The notes: generated by a model from the sequence alone, not told the origin. A DNA stretch of 64,000 nucleotides from Kroppenstedtia sanguinis (GCF_050433445.1 NZ_JBNPXF010000016.1:1-64000); one strand, 5' to 3'; positions 51,907 to 60,179 are shown, counted from the stretch's first letter. A program made the numbers and translations.

Positions 51907-52362
51907 CATGCGTGTTGATTACCACATTTTGGGCGGGGAGATCGTGTTCACCCACGCGACCGTTGCATCCGGCAAGGAAGTGAAAACTGGCCGCTCCAAA
52001 TCTGACCATCGGGCAGGGGCAAAGCCTAACGAAAGCAAAACGGAGAAGATGTTGTCCCTAAACGCCCTCTCGTAAGACTTCTCCGCTGGGTAGGATGGCT
52101 ACCTTTATTCCAGGGCTTCAGCCCATCGAGATTGTAGTGCCCATGGCGCATCCTTAATTTCAAATTGTAGTGCCCATGGCGCATCCTTAATTTCAAATTG
52201 TAGTGCCCATGGCGCATCCTTAATTTCAAATTGTAGTGCCTGTGGTGCTACTTTAATCTAGAGCTTCAGCTCCTTTGGATTGTAGTGCCCATGGTACAAA
52301 GGTCGCTTTGGCAGCACACGACTCCCTTCCACCACCCATTTTCTGGTTAATCAACAGCCCTA
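51907..52362 (+). repeat. MITE-A copy 5 (expanded)
   Basis: A 456-bp element with both terminal repeats, flanked by AGTTGAGGA (51898-51906) and AGTAGAGGA (52363-52371), 8 of 9 identical. It is longer than other copies because of an internal 33-bp tandem repeat at 52131-52229. Confidence 0.9.
52131..52229 (+). repeat. 33-bp tandem repeat, three exact copies, within MITE-A
   Basis: Three identical units beginning ATTGTAGTGCCCATGG and ending TTAATTTCAA at 52131, 52164 and 52197. A fourth, diverged unit starts at 52230. The same unit occurs once in most MITE-A copies and twice in the 12.6-kb copy, so it varies in number. Confidence 0.95.
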
Positions 52363-52486
52363 AGTAGAGGAGTTTGTCGAAAGAACGTGACAAAAAATGT
52401 CGAATGGGATAAAATTAATGTATTGCTTCAGGACACCACAGGTGTGGACGGATGAAGAGAGACAATATGAAAAGGGGGAACTGCTG

Positions 52487-53185
52487 ATGGCGGCTGGAGG
52501 CACGGTAGCAAAAGCGGAAAGCGTACATACGGAAGCCTGGACATCGGATGGTGGAGAAATAGCGGTAGATTCTGATGTGGAACAGAAATATGAATTGGCC
52601 CGCACGAAAATGAGGAAAAAGCAATTTACTGAAGCGCTGGCGGCTCTTGAAGAGTTGGAAAAGGCGAATCCTTTCCACGTCAAAGGTCATTTGCTCCGGG
52701 CGCGGACATTGCAGGCGCTGGGTCGGATTTCAGATTCCCGATCCCTTTTCGAGAAAATTTTGTCGAAACACCCGGATTGCAGTGAAGTCCACCGGGAGTA
52801 TGGTTGTTTTTTGCTGTTGGAAGGTGCACCGAAGGCAGCACAGGCTCATCTGTTGAAAGGTTTGACTCTCAATCCGCAGGATGCCTTTGCTCATGCGCTT
52901 CTGGCGGAAGTCTATGCTCTGACGGGGCGGAAGGGACAGGCTTTTCTCCATTTGGAAATTGCCTCTCGCTTTCGAACGAATGAGATTCGCTATTTTGAAG
53001 TATATGCTCGGGTGTTGTTCCGTTTGGAAGAATTGACGGAAGAAGTCCATTTTTTGAAAGAAGCTGTTTTTACTCATACTCACGATCGCCTTGCCAAAGC
53101 GCATTTCAAAAAAGCGATGCGTGCCCAACGGCGTGAAAAGAAGGGATTGCCTATTTTTATGCGCTTTTTGAGAGTCCGTTCTTAA
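52487..53185 (+). CDS. TPR-repeat protein
   Basis: A 232-residue cytoplasmic protein. Four to five tetratricopeptide-like helical hairpins run from about residue 30 (YELARTKMRKKQFTEALAALEELEKANPFH, GHLLRARTLQALGRISDSRSLFEKILSKHP, AQAHLLKGLTLNPQDAFAHALLAEVYALTGRKGQAFLHLEIA). The ATG at 52487 has AAGGGGG 8 bases upstream. It starts about 125 bases after the MITE-A right end, so its promoter is close to or partly made by the insertion site. Function unknown. Confidence 0.72.
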   Translation: MAAGGTVAKAESVHTEAWTSDGGEIAVDSDVEQKYELARTKMRKKQFTEALAALEELEKANPFHVKGHLLRARTLQALGRISDSRSLFEKILSKHPDCSEVHREYGCFLLLEGAPKAAQAHLLKGLTLNPQDAFAHALLAEVYALTGRKGQAFLHLEIASRFRTNEIRYFEVYARVLFRLEELTEEVHFLKEAVFTHTHDRLAKAHFKKAMRAQRREKKGLPIFMRFLRVRS

Positions 53186-53227
53186 AACCGGGTCAAAAAG
53201 CAAATCAAAAAAATTTTCAAACAAACA

Positions 53228-53256
53228 TCGACAAAATTCGAAGCCTATGTTATGAT
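53228..53256 (+). promoter_or_regulatory. Promoter of candidate small RNA
   Basis: -35 TCGACA (53228-53233), exactly 17 bases, -10 TATGAT (53251-53256). Confidence 0.65.
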
Positions 53257-53262
53257 CATTCT

Positions 53263-53364
53263 ATAAGCGAGGTTGACCTCCTTGCTTATGCTACCACGCT
53301 TCTTAACTCCTTAATCTTGACCCTCTTTCATGTGGCCAGGTGGTTTTCACCCTGGTCTTTTTCT
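53263..53364 (+). ncRNA. Candidate intergenic small RNA of about 100 nt
   Basis: Downstream of a good promoter, a 5' hairpin (ATAAGC-AGG / CCT-GCTTAT, 53263-53289) is followed by a pyrimidine-rich unpaired stretch (TTCTTAACTCCTTAATC) and a terminator (CCAGGTG/CACCCTGG at 53336-53355, then TCTTTTTC). It has no reading frame with a ribosome site. The CU-rich single strand could pair with Shine-Dalgarno sequences. I do not recognise a known RNA family. Confidence 0.5.
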
Positions 53365-53439
53365 TGTTTGTATCTCCTTTTTTTCGGATGACATCAACCC
53401 TGGATTCGGTATCAATTCTCTGGATCCGATATTAGAAAA

Positions 53440-53477
53440 AACACGGCCTCTTTCCTTGCGAGTTCTAAGGCCGTGTT
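53440..53477. terminator. Terminator after the M29 aminopeptidase gene
   Basis: The 10-bp stem AACACGGCCT/AGGCCGTGTT lies 10 bases beyond the aminopeptidase stop, with TTTTTT on the minus strand. Confidence 0.85.
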
Positions 53478-53487
53478 TCTCATGGAT

Positions 53488-54723
53488 TCAGGAGATGAGT
53501 GCCCAGTTTCCCTTGCGGAAGATCGGTTCCCGGATTCCTTCATCGGTTTCGCCGTCAATGTCCAGGTCGGCAGAGCCGATCATAAAATCCACATGGGTCA
53601 TACTTGTATTCACCCCAGCTTTTTGCAACTCTTCCGAGGACAGCTTCGCTCCCTCTTCAATACAGGTAGAAATAGCGGCTCCAATCGCTAAATGGCAGGA
53701 GGCATTTTCATCAAAGAGAGTGTTATAGAAGATGAGATCGGTATTGGAAATCAGGGAATTGTGGGGAACCAGTGCAATCTCTCCTAGATATCCGGCTCCT
53801 TCGTCGATTTCGATTATAGATTGTAGGGCATCCAATCCCTTTTCTGCAGATATGTCCACGATTTTTCCTTTTTCAAACCGAAAGGTGAAGTTTTCGATCA
53901 GATTTCCTTGATAGCTCAAAGGTTTGGTACTTCGAACCGTTCCCGATGTCCCCAGCTTCAGTGGGGCGGTGAACACCTCTTCGGTGGGGATGTTGGGATT
54001 GAACTGGATGCCCCGTTTATTCTCAGTACCTCCGCCGCACCAAACATGATGAGTGGGCAATTCCACGGTTAAATCGGTACCCGGGGCACGATAGTGAAGT
54101 TTTTTGTACCTTTTTTGATTCAAAAGAGCCATTTTTTCTTGTAGAGAAGTGTTGTGTTTTTTCCACATACTCTCGGGATCTTCCTGATCCACCCGGGTGG
54201 CTTGAAAGATCGCGTTCCAGAGGGCCTCTAATGCCTCTGTTTCCTCTTTTTCCGGGAAAACTCTTTTGGCCCAGGGGCGGGAGGCAGCGGCGATGATACA
54301 CCAGCTCATCTGGTCTGAAAGCATATATTCCCGCCATTTTTTCAAGGCGATGCCCGCAGATTTGGAGGCGGTGTGAATCTTCCCGGAATCCACCCCTTTC
54401 AACCATTCGGGATCATTGGATTCGATCACCAGGTAAGCGCCGCCTTTTTCGGCAAGCTCCTCCCGGGACTTTGCTTGCCAACGAGGATATTCTTCAAAAG
54501 CTTTCAATGGTGCAAGTTCATAGTGCAAACGTGTGCAAACTGGGTCCTGCCACTCGATATGTACTTTTTTTGCTCCCGCTTGATATGCTTTTTTCGTAAT
54601 GAGTCGCACTAAATCCGCCGTATCGATGGAAGCTTGGATCATCAGGGTTTGTCCCGGCTCCACATGTACCCCCACGTTGACGGCCAACTCTGCGTACTTT
54701 TCCAGCTGTTCGTTAAAAGACAT
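53488..54723 (-). CDS. M29-family metallo-aminopeptidase (AmpS/PepS type)
   Basis: A 411-residue thermophilic-type aminopeptidase removing N-terminal residues from peptides. Probable dinuclear metal ligands occur in DISAEKG..., GYLGEIALVPHNS (Glu, His), DENASCHLAIG (Glu, His) and NTSMTHVDFMIGS (His, Asp). The N-terminal domain (KYAELAVNVGVHVEPGQTLMI) is typical. The ATG at 54723 (GAGGG 6 bases upstream) is preferred to one two codons earlier. It is a single-gene transcript. Confidence 0.92.
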   Translation of the reverse strand: MSFNEQLEKYAELAVNVGVHVEPGQTLMIQASIDTADLVRLITKKAYQAGAKKVHIEWQDPVCTRLHYELAPLKAFEEYPRWQAKSREELAEKGGAYLVIESNDPEWLKGVDSGKIHTASKSAGIALKKWREYMLSDQMSWCIIAAASRPWAKRVFPEKEETEALEALWNAIFQATRVDQEDPESMWKKHNTSLQEKMALLNQKRYKKLHYRAPGTDLTVELPTHHVWCGGGTENKRGIQFNPNIPTEEVFTAPLKLGTSGTVRSTKPLSYQGNLIENFTFRFEKGKIVDISAEKGLDALQSIIEIDEGAGYLGEIALVPHNSLISNTDLIFYNTLFDENASCHLAIGAAISTCIEEGAKLSSEELQKAGVNTSMTHVDFMIGSADLDIDGETDEGIREPIFRKGNWALIS

Positions 54724-54898
54724 GCCCATCCCTCATTTGTATATTTGGAGTGAAGTCTTTTTCAATTTATCCGAAAAAGTCGTTCCCGGCAACTTATAGG
54801 ACCAACCCAGCCTGACAAAGGCCTCTTTGACAAGTTGAGGGTTCAGCGTTAAGCTGATGGAAATCCCGTAGCTTCGGCGAACAAAAGGGGGCGAAGTG

Positions 54899-56059
54899 TT
54901 GAAGCAGACAGGGAGAAACGTATTCCGGGGAAAAGTGATTCTCCGTGACGGCATGTTGGAAGATGGAATGGTGGTGACGACAGGGGAAAGGATCGAATAT
55001 GTCGGTTCCCCTCTCTTTTTTGATGGAGTGAAAGAGGAAATCCGAGTGGATGGCTGGATTTGGCCGGGTTTGATTGATCTCCATGTGCATGGGGCCGGCG
55101 GTAGCGATGTGATGGATGGAACCCCCGAGGCTTTGCACCAGATTTCAACCACTTTGGCGGCTCATGGTGTGACCGGTTTCTTGGCGACGACGGTCACAAT
55201 GGATCGGCCGCGACTGGAACAAGCCATCCAGAATACCGTTGAACATGCTTCATCGGCGAAAGGGGCGGAAATCTTCGGAGTCCATCTGGAAGGGCCGTGG
55301 ATCTGCCCAGCCAAACGAGGCGCACAAAATCCTGAATACATATCAGATCCTCTGCCGACAGATGCCAACTGGGTGCTAGATGTAGCCCAAGGCAGTCTCC
55401 GTCTGATCACTTTGGCTCCTGAGCGTCCCGGAGCTTTGGATCTGATCCGAAGGTTATCTCGGGAAGGGGTCGTTGTTTCTGTCGGACACTCCTCAGCCAC
55501 CCATGACGAAGTGGAGGCCGCTGTAGAGGCAGGAGCTTCCCATGTGACCCACATTTTTAACGGGATGACTGGATTGCATCATCGGGAACCGGGGGTGGCA
55601 GGTACCGCGATGGCGGATGACCGGCTCACGGTGGAATTGATCGGTGACGGATTTCATGTGCATCCGACTGTGATCAAGCTTCTGGCACAGGCCAAACCAA
55701 TAGATGGACTGATTCTGATCTCGGATGGGATGCGGGCAGTGGGCCAACCGGAAGGGTTTTATGACCTCGGTGGATTGAAAGTGAAAGCCGAGGGAGGGAA
55801 GGCAACCCTGGAAGACGGTAGCCTGGCCGGAAGTTTGCTCACATTGGATCGGGCCGTTCACAATACAGCCCGCTATGCAAGGGTACCTCTCTGGAAGGCT
55901 GTGAGAATGGCCTCCCTTGCCCCCGCGCGGCGCCTGGGATTGGACCGGGACTTGGGTAGCTTGGAGGCCGGGAAACGGGCGGATTTGCTCACCACTGACG
56001 AATATGGAAGGGTGACCCGTGTATGGATCCGGGGCAAAGAGGTCCCGATCCCATCTTAA
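54899..56059 (+). CDS. nagA: N-acetylglucosamine-6-phosphate deacetylase
   Basis: An amidohydrolase of 386 residues. Visible sites are DLHVHGAGGSDVMDG, FGVHLEGPWICPAKRGAQNPEY (metal-binding Glu), VVSVGHSSATHDE and ASHVTHIFNGMTGLHHREPG (metal-binding His residues), and LILISDGMRAVG with the catalytic Asp. It converts GlcNAc-6-P, the product of NanE in this window, to GlcN-6-P. No nagB or nagR is adjacent. The TTG at 54899 (AAGGGGG 7 bases upstream) is the likely start. Confidence 0.92.
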   Translation: MKQTGRNVFRGKVILRDGMLEDGMVVTTGERIEYVGSPLFFDGVKEEIRVDGWIWPGLIDLHVHGAGGSDVMDGTPEALHQISTTLAAHGVTGFLATTVTMDRPRLEQAIQNTVEHASSAKGAEIFGVHLEGPWICPAKRGAQNPEYISDPLPTDANWVLDVAQGSLRLITLAPERPGALDLIRRLSREGVVVSVGHSSATHDEVEAAVEAGASHVTHIFNGMTGLHHREPGVAGTAMADDRLTVELIGDGFHVHPTVIKLLAQAKPIDGLILISDGMRAVGQPEGFYDLGGLKVKAEGGKATLEDGSLAGSLLTLDRAVHNTARYARVPLWKAVRMASLAPARRLGLDRDLGSLEAGKRADLLTTDEYGRVTRVWIRGKEVPIPS

Positions 56060-56085
56060 ACCGGGCAAGAGGAAGGAGAGACAGA

Positions 56086-56472
56086 GTGTTCCATCCGCTC
56101 TACTATCGTTTTTTCCAATGTTATCATGCCGGATTGTACTGGGAAGCCCATGAAGTGTTGGAAGAACTGTGGCAAACTCGACGTCAGGACGATTTCTATC
56201 ACGGGCTAATCCAGGTTGCGGCTCTCATGCATCAGCTGAAACGAGGGAAAGTTCGGGGAGCCCGTAAACTAGCCACCACCGCCGTCGGTTATCTAGGGCC
56301 TTTTTCCCCGGAAAAAGACGGAGTGAATGTAGAAGCGGTCCTGCGTTGGCTGGAGGAGTGTTTGAATCTTCTCCCCGACGGCCCACGAATTATCACTCCT
56401 GCAGAGGTGGAAGCTCTGGGGATCGGAATCTGTCCACTGCCTTGCTTTTCCGCTGAGTCTGTGGAGGAATAG
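56086..56472 (+). CDS. DUF309-family protein
   Basis: A 128-residue helical protein with the DUF309 signature YHAGLYWEAHEVLEELWQTRRQDDFYHGLIQVAALMHQLKRGKVRGARKL. The role is unknown. The GTG at 56086 has AAGGAG 7 bases upstream, only 26 bases after nagA, so the two are probably cotranscribed. Confidence 0.85.
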   Translation: MFHPLYYRFFQCYHAGLYWEAHEVLEELWQTRRQDDFYHGLIQVAALMHQLKRGKVRGARKLATTAVGYLGPFSPEKDGVNVEAVLRWLEECLNLLPDGPRIITPAEVEALGIGICPLPCFSAESVEE

Positions 56473-56500
56473 GTCTGATAGCCGAATCAGATGTCATCTC

Positions 56501-56528
56501 CCACCGGAAAGGGAAACCTGCCCGGTGG
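56501..56528 (+). terminator. Terminator after nagA-DUF309
   Basis: The stem CCACCGG/CCGGTGG followed by TTTTTTT. Confidence 0.82.
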
Positions 56529-56630
56529 TTTTTTTATGGAATGGATCTAGCGAGAGTTCAGCGTGCTGGAACAGGACAGCCGTCCGAAGCATAGTATACC
56601 GATAGAATGCGCACCAAAGGAGGATTTGAT

Positions 56631-57203
56631 ATGAAAGGGCGCTGTTGGACGGAAGAAGAAGATCAGTTGTTGGCAGAAACAGTTCTTCGTTCGGTAAGAG
56701 AAGGCGGCAACCAACTGGATGCTTTTCAGGAGGTGGCCGAAAAGATTAAACGAACCCCAGGAGCCTGCGGCTTTCGATGGAATGCCGTCGTCAGGAAACG
56801 GGAAGCGGATGCCTTTCAGGAAGCTAAGAAAGAGCGGGTGGAAAACCAACTGAAACGGAAGCGCAAGCCTTCCATCTCTATAAATGATGTGATTCGCCAA
56901 TTAAAAGAATTTGAAGCGGAATATCTCTCCACCCGCACCAGGCTGTCTGAATTGGAGAAAAGACTGGCGGAAAAAGAGAAAAAACTGCAGGTAGCAGAGG
57001 CGGAACACAGTCGATTGACCGAAGAATGGGATGCCTTTGAGAGTTTCCAGAATGAAATTAAGGATCGGTACACCAGTTTGCTTCGCCTTTTCCAAACCGC
57101 ACGCCATATGGAAGCGGCGGATCGCCAGGAGTCCCTGGGGGAAGGGACTGAAAACAAAGAAATCGGGACGGGAGTCGAGTCGAAGCTGGAGGCGGAATCA
57201 TAA
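56631..57203 (+). CDS. RsfA/YlbO-type Myb-like regulator (first of a tandem pair)
   Basis: A 190-residue protein. It has an N-terminal Myb/SANT-like helix-turn-helix (CWTEEEDQLLAETVLRSVREGGNQLDAFQEVAEKIKRTPGACGFRWNAVVR), followed by a long coiled coil (residues about 85-150). This is the architecture of B. subtilis RsfA, a prespore regulator of SigF-dependent genes. AAAGGAGG precedes the ATG at 56631. A shorter paralogue follows directly. Confidence 0.85.
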   Translation: MKGRCWTEEEDQLLAETVLRSVREGGNQLDAFQEVAEKIKRTPGACGFRWNAVVRKREADAFQEAKKERVENQLKRKRKPSISINDVIRQLKEFEAEYLSTRTRLSELEKRLAEKEKKLQVAEAEHSRLTEEWDAFESFQNEIKDRYTSLLRLFQTARHMEAADRQESLGEGTENKEIGTGVESKLEAES

Positions 57204-57248
57204 CATGGTTCCATAGAGGACGGCGGTCAGAGGAAAGAGGTGCTGAAT

Positions 57249-57653
57249 GTGTCCCGTCCCTGGAACCCCAAAGAAGACCGATTCCTTCTCTCCCTGGTGG
57301 ATCAGGACAGACAGCGGGGGCTCACTCCCAGTCGGAGTTTCGCCCAAGCCGCGATGAAGTTGAAACGCAGTCCCCAAGCATGTGCCATCCGATGGAAAGA
57401 ATTAACCTTCCGTGATGAGGAGACGGTTACCGTCACAGCCGCTCGGACGGATCCTTCTCATCTGCGGGAGCGGATCAAACAATTGGAACAGAAATTGGAT
57501 ACTAACCAAACCCAACTGGGGGAATTGATCAAAGAAAACCGTAGGATGCGGGAAGAGATGAAATTTTTTGAGGTGATGTTGCTAGAGGAATACCAATTGC
57601 TGATCAGCCTTTTGGAAAAGAAACAGAACAACGCCAGAATTCACCACTTTTGA
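57249..57653 (+). CDS. RsfA-type Myb-like regulator (second of a tandem pair)
   Basis: A 134-residue paralogue of the upstream gene: PWNPKEDRFLLSLVDQDRQRGLTPSRSFAQAAMKLKRSPQACAIRWKEL forms the Myb-like domain and LRERIKQLEQKLDTNQTQLGELIKENRRMREEM the coiled coil. The GTG at 57249 has AAGAGGTG 6 bases upstream. The coiled coils could allow heterodimers with the first protein. Confidence 0.82.
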   Translation: MSRPWNPKEDRFLLSLVDQDRQRGLTPSRSFAQAAMKLKRSPQACAIRWKELTFRDEETVTVTAARTDPSHLRERIKQLEQKLDTNQTQLGELIKENRRMREEMKFFEVMLLEEYQLLISLLEKKQNNARIHHF

Positions 57654-57717
57654 GATTCCCAAAGGCAAAAAAATAGGGTAAGATCATGGTAGAGTTTTTA
57701 GCAGAGGAGTGGGACAC

Positions 57718-58065
57718 ATGGCGCAGTGGAAAGAGATTACAACATTGGAAGAATGGGAGCAGATCCAGCGCCAATCAGGGGAACATCCTGCTTTGGTCAT
57801 GAAGCACAGTACTAGCTGTCCCATCAGTGCAGAGGCTTGGGAGGAATATCAGAGATTCGTCTCCACAGTGGCACCGGAAACCGTGGAATATGTCATGGTT
57901 AAGGTGATTGAGTCCCGACCAGTTTCCAATCAGATCGCCGAGGATCTGGGTGTCCAACACAAATCACCTCAGGCCATTCTGGTAAAAGATGGGAAGGAAG
58001 TCTGGAATACATCCCACTGGCATATTACGATGGAGTCACTGGAAAATGCAATGCAGAACGTTTGA
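57718..58065 (+). CDS. ytxJ: Monothiol bacilliredoxin (YtxJ-like)
   Basis: A 115-residue thioredoxin-fold protein with a single active cysteine in KHSTSCPISAEAWEEYQRF and the cis-Pro loop HKSPQAILVKDGKEVWNTSHWHIT. YtxJ-type bacilliredoxins remove bacillithiol from protein cysteines, implying that this organism makes bacillithiol. AGAGGAG lies 8 bases before the ATG at 57718. A terminator follows. Confidence 0.88.
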   Translation: MAQWKEITTLEEWEQIQRQSGEHPALVMKHSTSCPISAEAWEEYQRFVSTVAPETVEYVMVKVIESRPVSNQIAEDLGVQHKSPQAILVKDGKEVWNTSHWHITMESLENAMQNV

Positions 58066-58077
58066 CATGATAGGAGC

Positions 58078-58101
58078 AGGCAATCCGATACGGGGTTGCC
58101 T
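58078..58101 (+). terminator. Terminator after ytxJ
   Basis: The stem AGGCAA/TTGCCT followed by GTTTTTTTT. Confidence 0.8.
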
Positions 58102-58178
58102 GTTTTTTTTCCTCGGGCAAAGAGAAAACCCAATGTGAGATGTGTGAATGGTTATTAAAAATAGTTAAAAAAACAAAA

Positions 58179-58198
58179 CCCCCGGTAATAGCCGGGGG
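58179..58198 (-). terminator. Terminator of the YjcZ-like genes
   Basis: The stem CCCCCGG/CCGGGGG with a TAATAG loop, followed on the minus strand by TTTTGTTTTTTT. Confidence 0.85.
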
Positions 58199-58217
58199 CA
58201 TTCCTATGGTGGGAGGA

Positions 58218-58316
58218 TTAGTATCCCCCCCAAATGCCAACCAGGGCAAAGATGGTGGCAATCACAAGCAGGAAGAGTAACAAGCGACCGAGGCCAAATC
58301 CATACCCGTAGCTCAT
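58218..58316 (-). CDS. YjcZ-family sporulation micropeptide 1
   Basis: A 32-residue peptide: a Gly/Tyr-rich start (SYGYGFGLGRLLLF) leading into one membrane helix (LLLFLLVIATIFALVGIW). This is the typical YjcZ/YtrI-like spore peptide. The start has GAAAGGGGG upstream. Its product is almost the same as that of the next gene, so the two are a recent tandem duplication. Confidence 0.88.
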   Translation of the reverse strand: MSYGYGFGLGRLLLFLLVIATIFALVGIWGGY

Positions 58317-58365
58317 GGAAACACCCCCTTTCAATGGCAAAGACGTTCAGGGGGGTGATCTGGAA

Positions 58366-58470
58366 TCAGTAATATCCCCAGATGCCGACCAGGGCGAAGA
58401 TGGTGGCAATGACAAGCAGGAAAATCAGAAGACGGCCAAGGCCAAATCCGTAACCATAGGAACCGGACAT
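58366..58470 (-). CDS. YjcZ-family sporulation micropeptide 2
   Basis: A 34-residue paralogue (SGSYGYGFGLGRLLIFLL...LVGIWGYY) of the neighbouring micropeptide, with AAAGGGGGG before the ATG. The helix is nearly identical to micropeptide 1; only the start and end differ. Confidence 0.88.
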   Translation of the reverse strand: MSGSYGYGFGLGRLLIFLLVIATIFALVGIWGYY

Positions 58471-58634
58471 GGATTTTCCCCCCTTTTTTTGGTTTGGGAA
58501 ACGGTGAGGCTGGATGAGCCCGCCGTTTTATGAGAAAGGGATGATTCCCTTTTCTCCCGATCTGTGGATCCGACAGCGTCGGAGCTTGGTTTCTCCTGGG
58601 GTTACAGCCCAACCCAGGCGAAGAGAGTCTTAAA

Positions 58635-58694
58635 TCACTCATAATACAGGAGCAATCGACCCAACCCGAAGCCCGAGTATTTGCCGGATAGGAT
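58635..58694 (-). pseudogene. Degraded YjcZ-like micropeptide
   Basis: The minus strand reads GKYSGFGLGRLLLYYE and stops. This is the YjcZ start without its membrane helix. A perfect AAAGGAGGG lies upstream, but the codon at a suitable distance is ATC, so a start codon and the helix have been lost. Confidence 0.5.
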
Positions 58695-58784
58695 GGCGCT
58701 GTTCCCTCCTTTTCTCTTTTCTGCTACAAGCTATGCACTTATCCGGCGATGTGTACAGGCGGATATCCCGGGGAATCAGTTTTT

Positions 58785-58940
58785 TTAAAAGGCACCCACA
58801 AACCAGAAAATGACCGGGATCACGAGAAGGAACAAAAATAGGCGTTGGAGGATTCCCCCTCCACGGTAGCCGGCGCCGTAGTAACCTTCATAGTTATATC
58901 CATAGACGGGTCCGTAAGAATAGCCGCCGGGATCATACAT
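58785..58940 (-). CDS. Tyr/Gly-rich membrane micropeptide
   Basis: A 51-residue peptide: the first 30 residues are Tyr/Gly repeats (YDPGGYSYGPVYGYNYEGYYG) and the last 20 are one membrane helix (LFLFLLVIPVIFWFVGAF). GGAGGAG precedes the ATG. It resembles the YjcZ group in layout and lies beside it, so a spore-coat or spore-membrane role is likely. Confidence 0.75.
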   Translation of the reverse strand: MYDPGGYSYGPVYGYNYEGYYGAGYRGGGILQRLFLFLLVIPVIFWFVGAF

Positions 58941-59138
58941 GGAATACTCCTCCTTTCCATTAAAACCCCACTAGGAGTTGTACTGTCAGCTTATTCAATA
59001 CAGGTGACAACCGTTTCGGCATCTGAAGAATTTCCGGGACTGTGAACGCCCAAATCATCGGGATTTAGACAAACACCCGCCCCCTGTTCCTCCCATCGGC
59101 ATATGGTGAATAGATCACGGATTAGCGGAGGGATAGCA

Positions 59139-59423
59139 ATGCCGGGCAAAGGTCCTTCTACCAAAGAGATGGCCCAGCTGATCAATAATGTGATGGGTCA
59201 TAACGTCTTGACAGAGCAACAGTTGAAACAGATCCTGCAAGGAGCCAAACGAGTTCACGAGCGGGGGGGAATGCCTGCAGTTCTGGACTATCTTATGAAG
59301 GTGACTCAAGTGGATGTAGATCGGGGAGAACTGGAACAGTTCGCCGACAGTATCCAGAAAAACCCTCAGATGGGGATGGACATTTTGCAAGGGAAGCGAA
59401 AGACGCCCCGTAAAAAAAGATGA
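59139..59423 (+). CDS. Hypothetical small protein, possibly YppE/RsfA-neighbour type
   Basis: A 94-residue helical, basic-tailed protein (TKEMAQLINNVMGHNVLTEQQLKQILQGAKRVHERGGMPAVLDYLMKVTQVDVDRGELEQFADSI). The ATG at 59139 has GGAGGG 6 bases upstream. No family was recognised; a location among spore-related genes is the only hint. It ends in a Lys/Arg tail suited to nucleic-acid binding. Confidence 0.62.
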   Translation: MPGKGPSTKEMAQLINNVMGHNVLTEQQLKQILQGAKRVHERGGMPAVLDYLMKVTQVDVDRGELEQFADSIQKNPQMGMDILQGKRKTPRKKR

Positions 59424-59436
59424 GAACAGTCTGCGG

Positions 59437-59456
59437 CCTGTCGGAGAAACGGCAGG
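59437..59456 (+). terminator. Terminator after the small helical protein gene
   Basis: The stem CCTGTCG/CGGCAGG (one G-T pair) followed by TCTTTTT. Confidence 0.65.
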
Positions 59457-59533
59457 TCTTTTTATGAACCATCAATAATCGATCCTAAATTGACTCATAC
59501 TATTCCAGAATCCAGGGGAAGGCAGGGAGGATC

Positions 59534-59761
59534 ATGGAACAGTTGACGCAAATGGAACTACTGCATCTGCAGGATCTGATGGAAGCGGAAGCATTAGCTG
59601 TCCGCAAGTGTGAGCTGTATGAACAGAAATGTAAGAGTGATGAACTGAAAAACTGGTTTCAGGACGCGGCCCAACTGCATCGGGATCACGTCGGGCAGAT
59701 GTTGACACAGCTTCGCAACCATGACGGGCGAGAACGGGAAGATCTGCCTCCTGTTCACTAG
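59534..59761 (+). CDS. CotF-like spore coat protein (small)
   Basis: A 75-residue helical protein with the CotF/YhcQ pattern LTQMELLHLQDLMEAEALAVRKCELYEQKCKSDELKNWFQDAAQLHRDHVGQML. Such proteins assemble in the inner spore coat. It is followed by a second CotF-like gene. Confidence 0.75.
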   Translation: MEQLTQMELLHLQDLMEAEALAVRKCELYEQKCKSDELKNWFQDAAQLHRDHVGQMLTQLRNHDGREREDLPPVH

Positions 59762-59879
59762 GATGAGGCAGGTCCATTTAAGTGTTTAAGGAAAGAGGGA
59801 TTAAATCGTCATAACAACGATTTTAGACCCCTCAACGAATAGGTTGGGGGGGCTTTACCTCAGGGAGGAAGGGATAGAA

Positions 59880-60179
59880 ATGGAATTATTGGAACGGGAA
59901 ATGGCACAAGATCTGTTGATAATGGAAAAACACCTGATCCAGGAAATCACCCATATGGAAATTCATTGTGCTCATCAAACGCTGCGGAAAGCCATGCATC
60001 GAGTGCACACTGATACAGAGGAATTGCACATGCGCCTGTTTCAAACTATGCACAAAAAGGGATGGGTCCAAACGGCTACCGCCGGGCAGCAGGAGATTGA
60101 AAGCACCCTCCTACATTGGGAACAACAGCCACTGAAGCGAACAGAGTTGGATGGGAACCAGCATGAACAGAGCCATTGA
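59880..60179 (+). CDS. CotF-like spore coat protein
   Basis: A 99-residue protein with two ferritin-like helices (EMAQDLLIMEKHLIQEITHMEIHCAHQTLRKAMHRVHTDTEELHMRLFQTMHKKGW), the usual form of CotF/YraD-like coat proteins. AAGGG lies upstream of the ATG at 59880. The next gene starts 33 bases later. Confidence 0.78.
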   Translation: MELLEREMAQDLLIMEKHLIQEITHMEIHCAHQTLRKAMHRVHTDTEELHMRLFQTMHKKGWVQTATAGQQEIESTLLHWEQQPLKRTELDGNQHEQSH

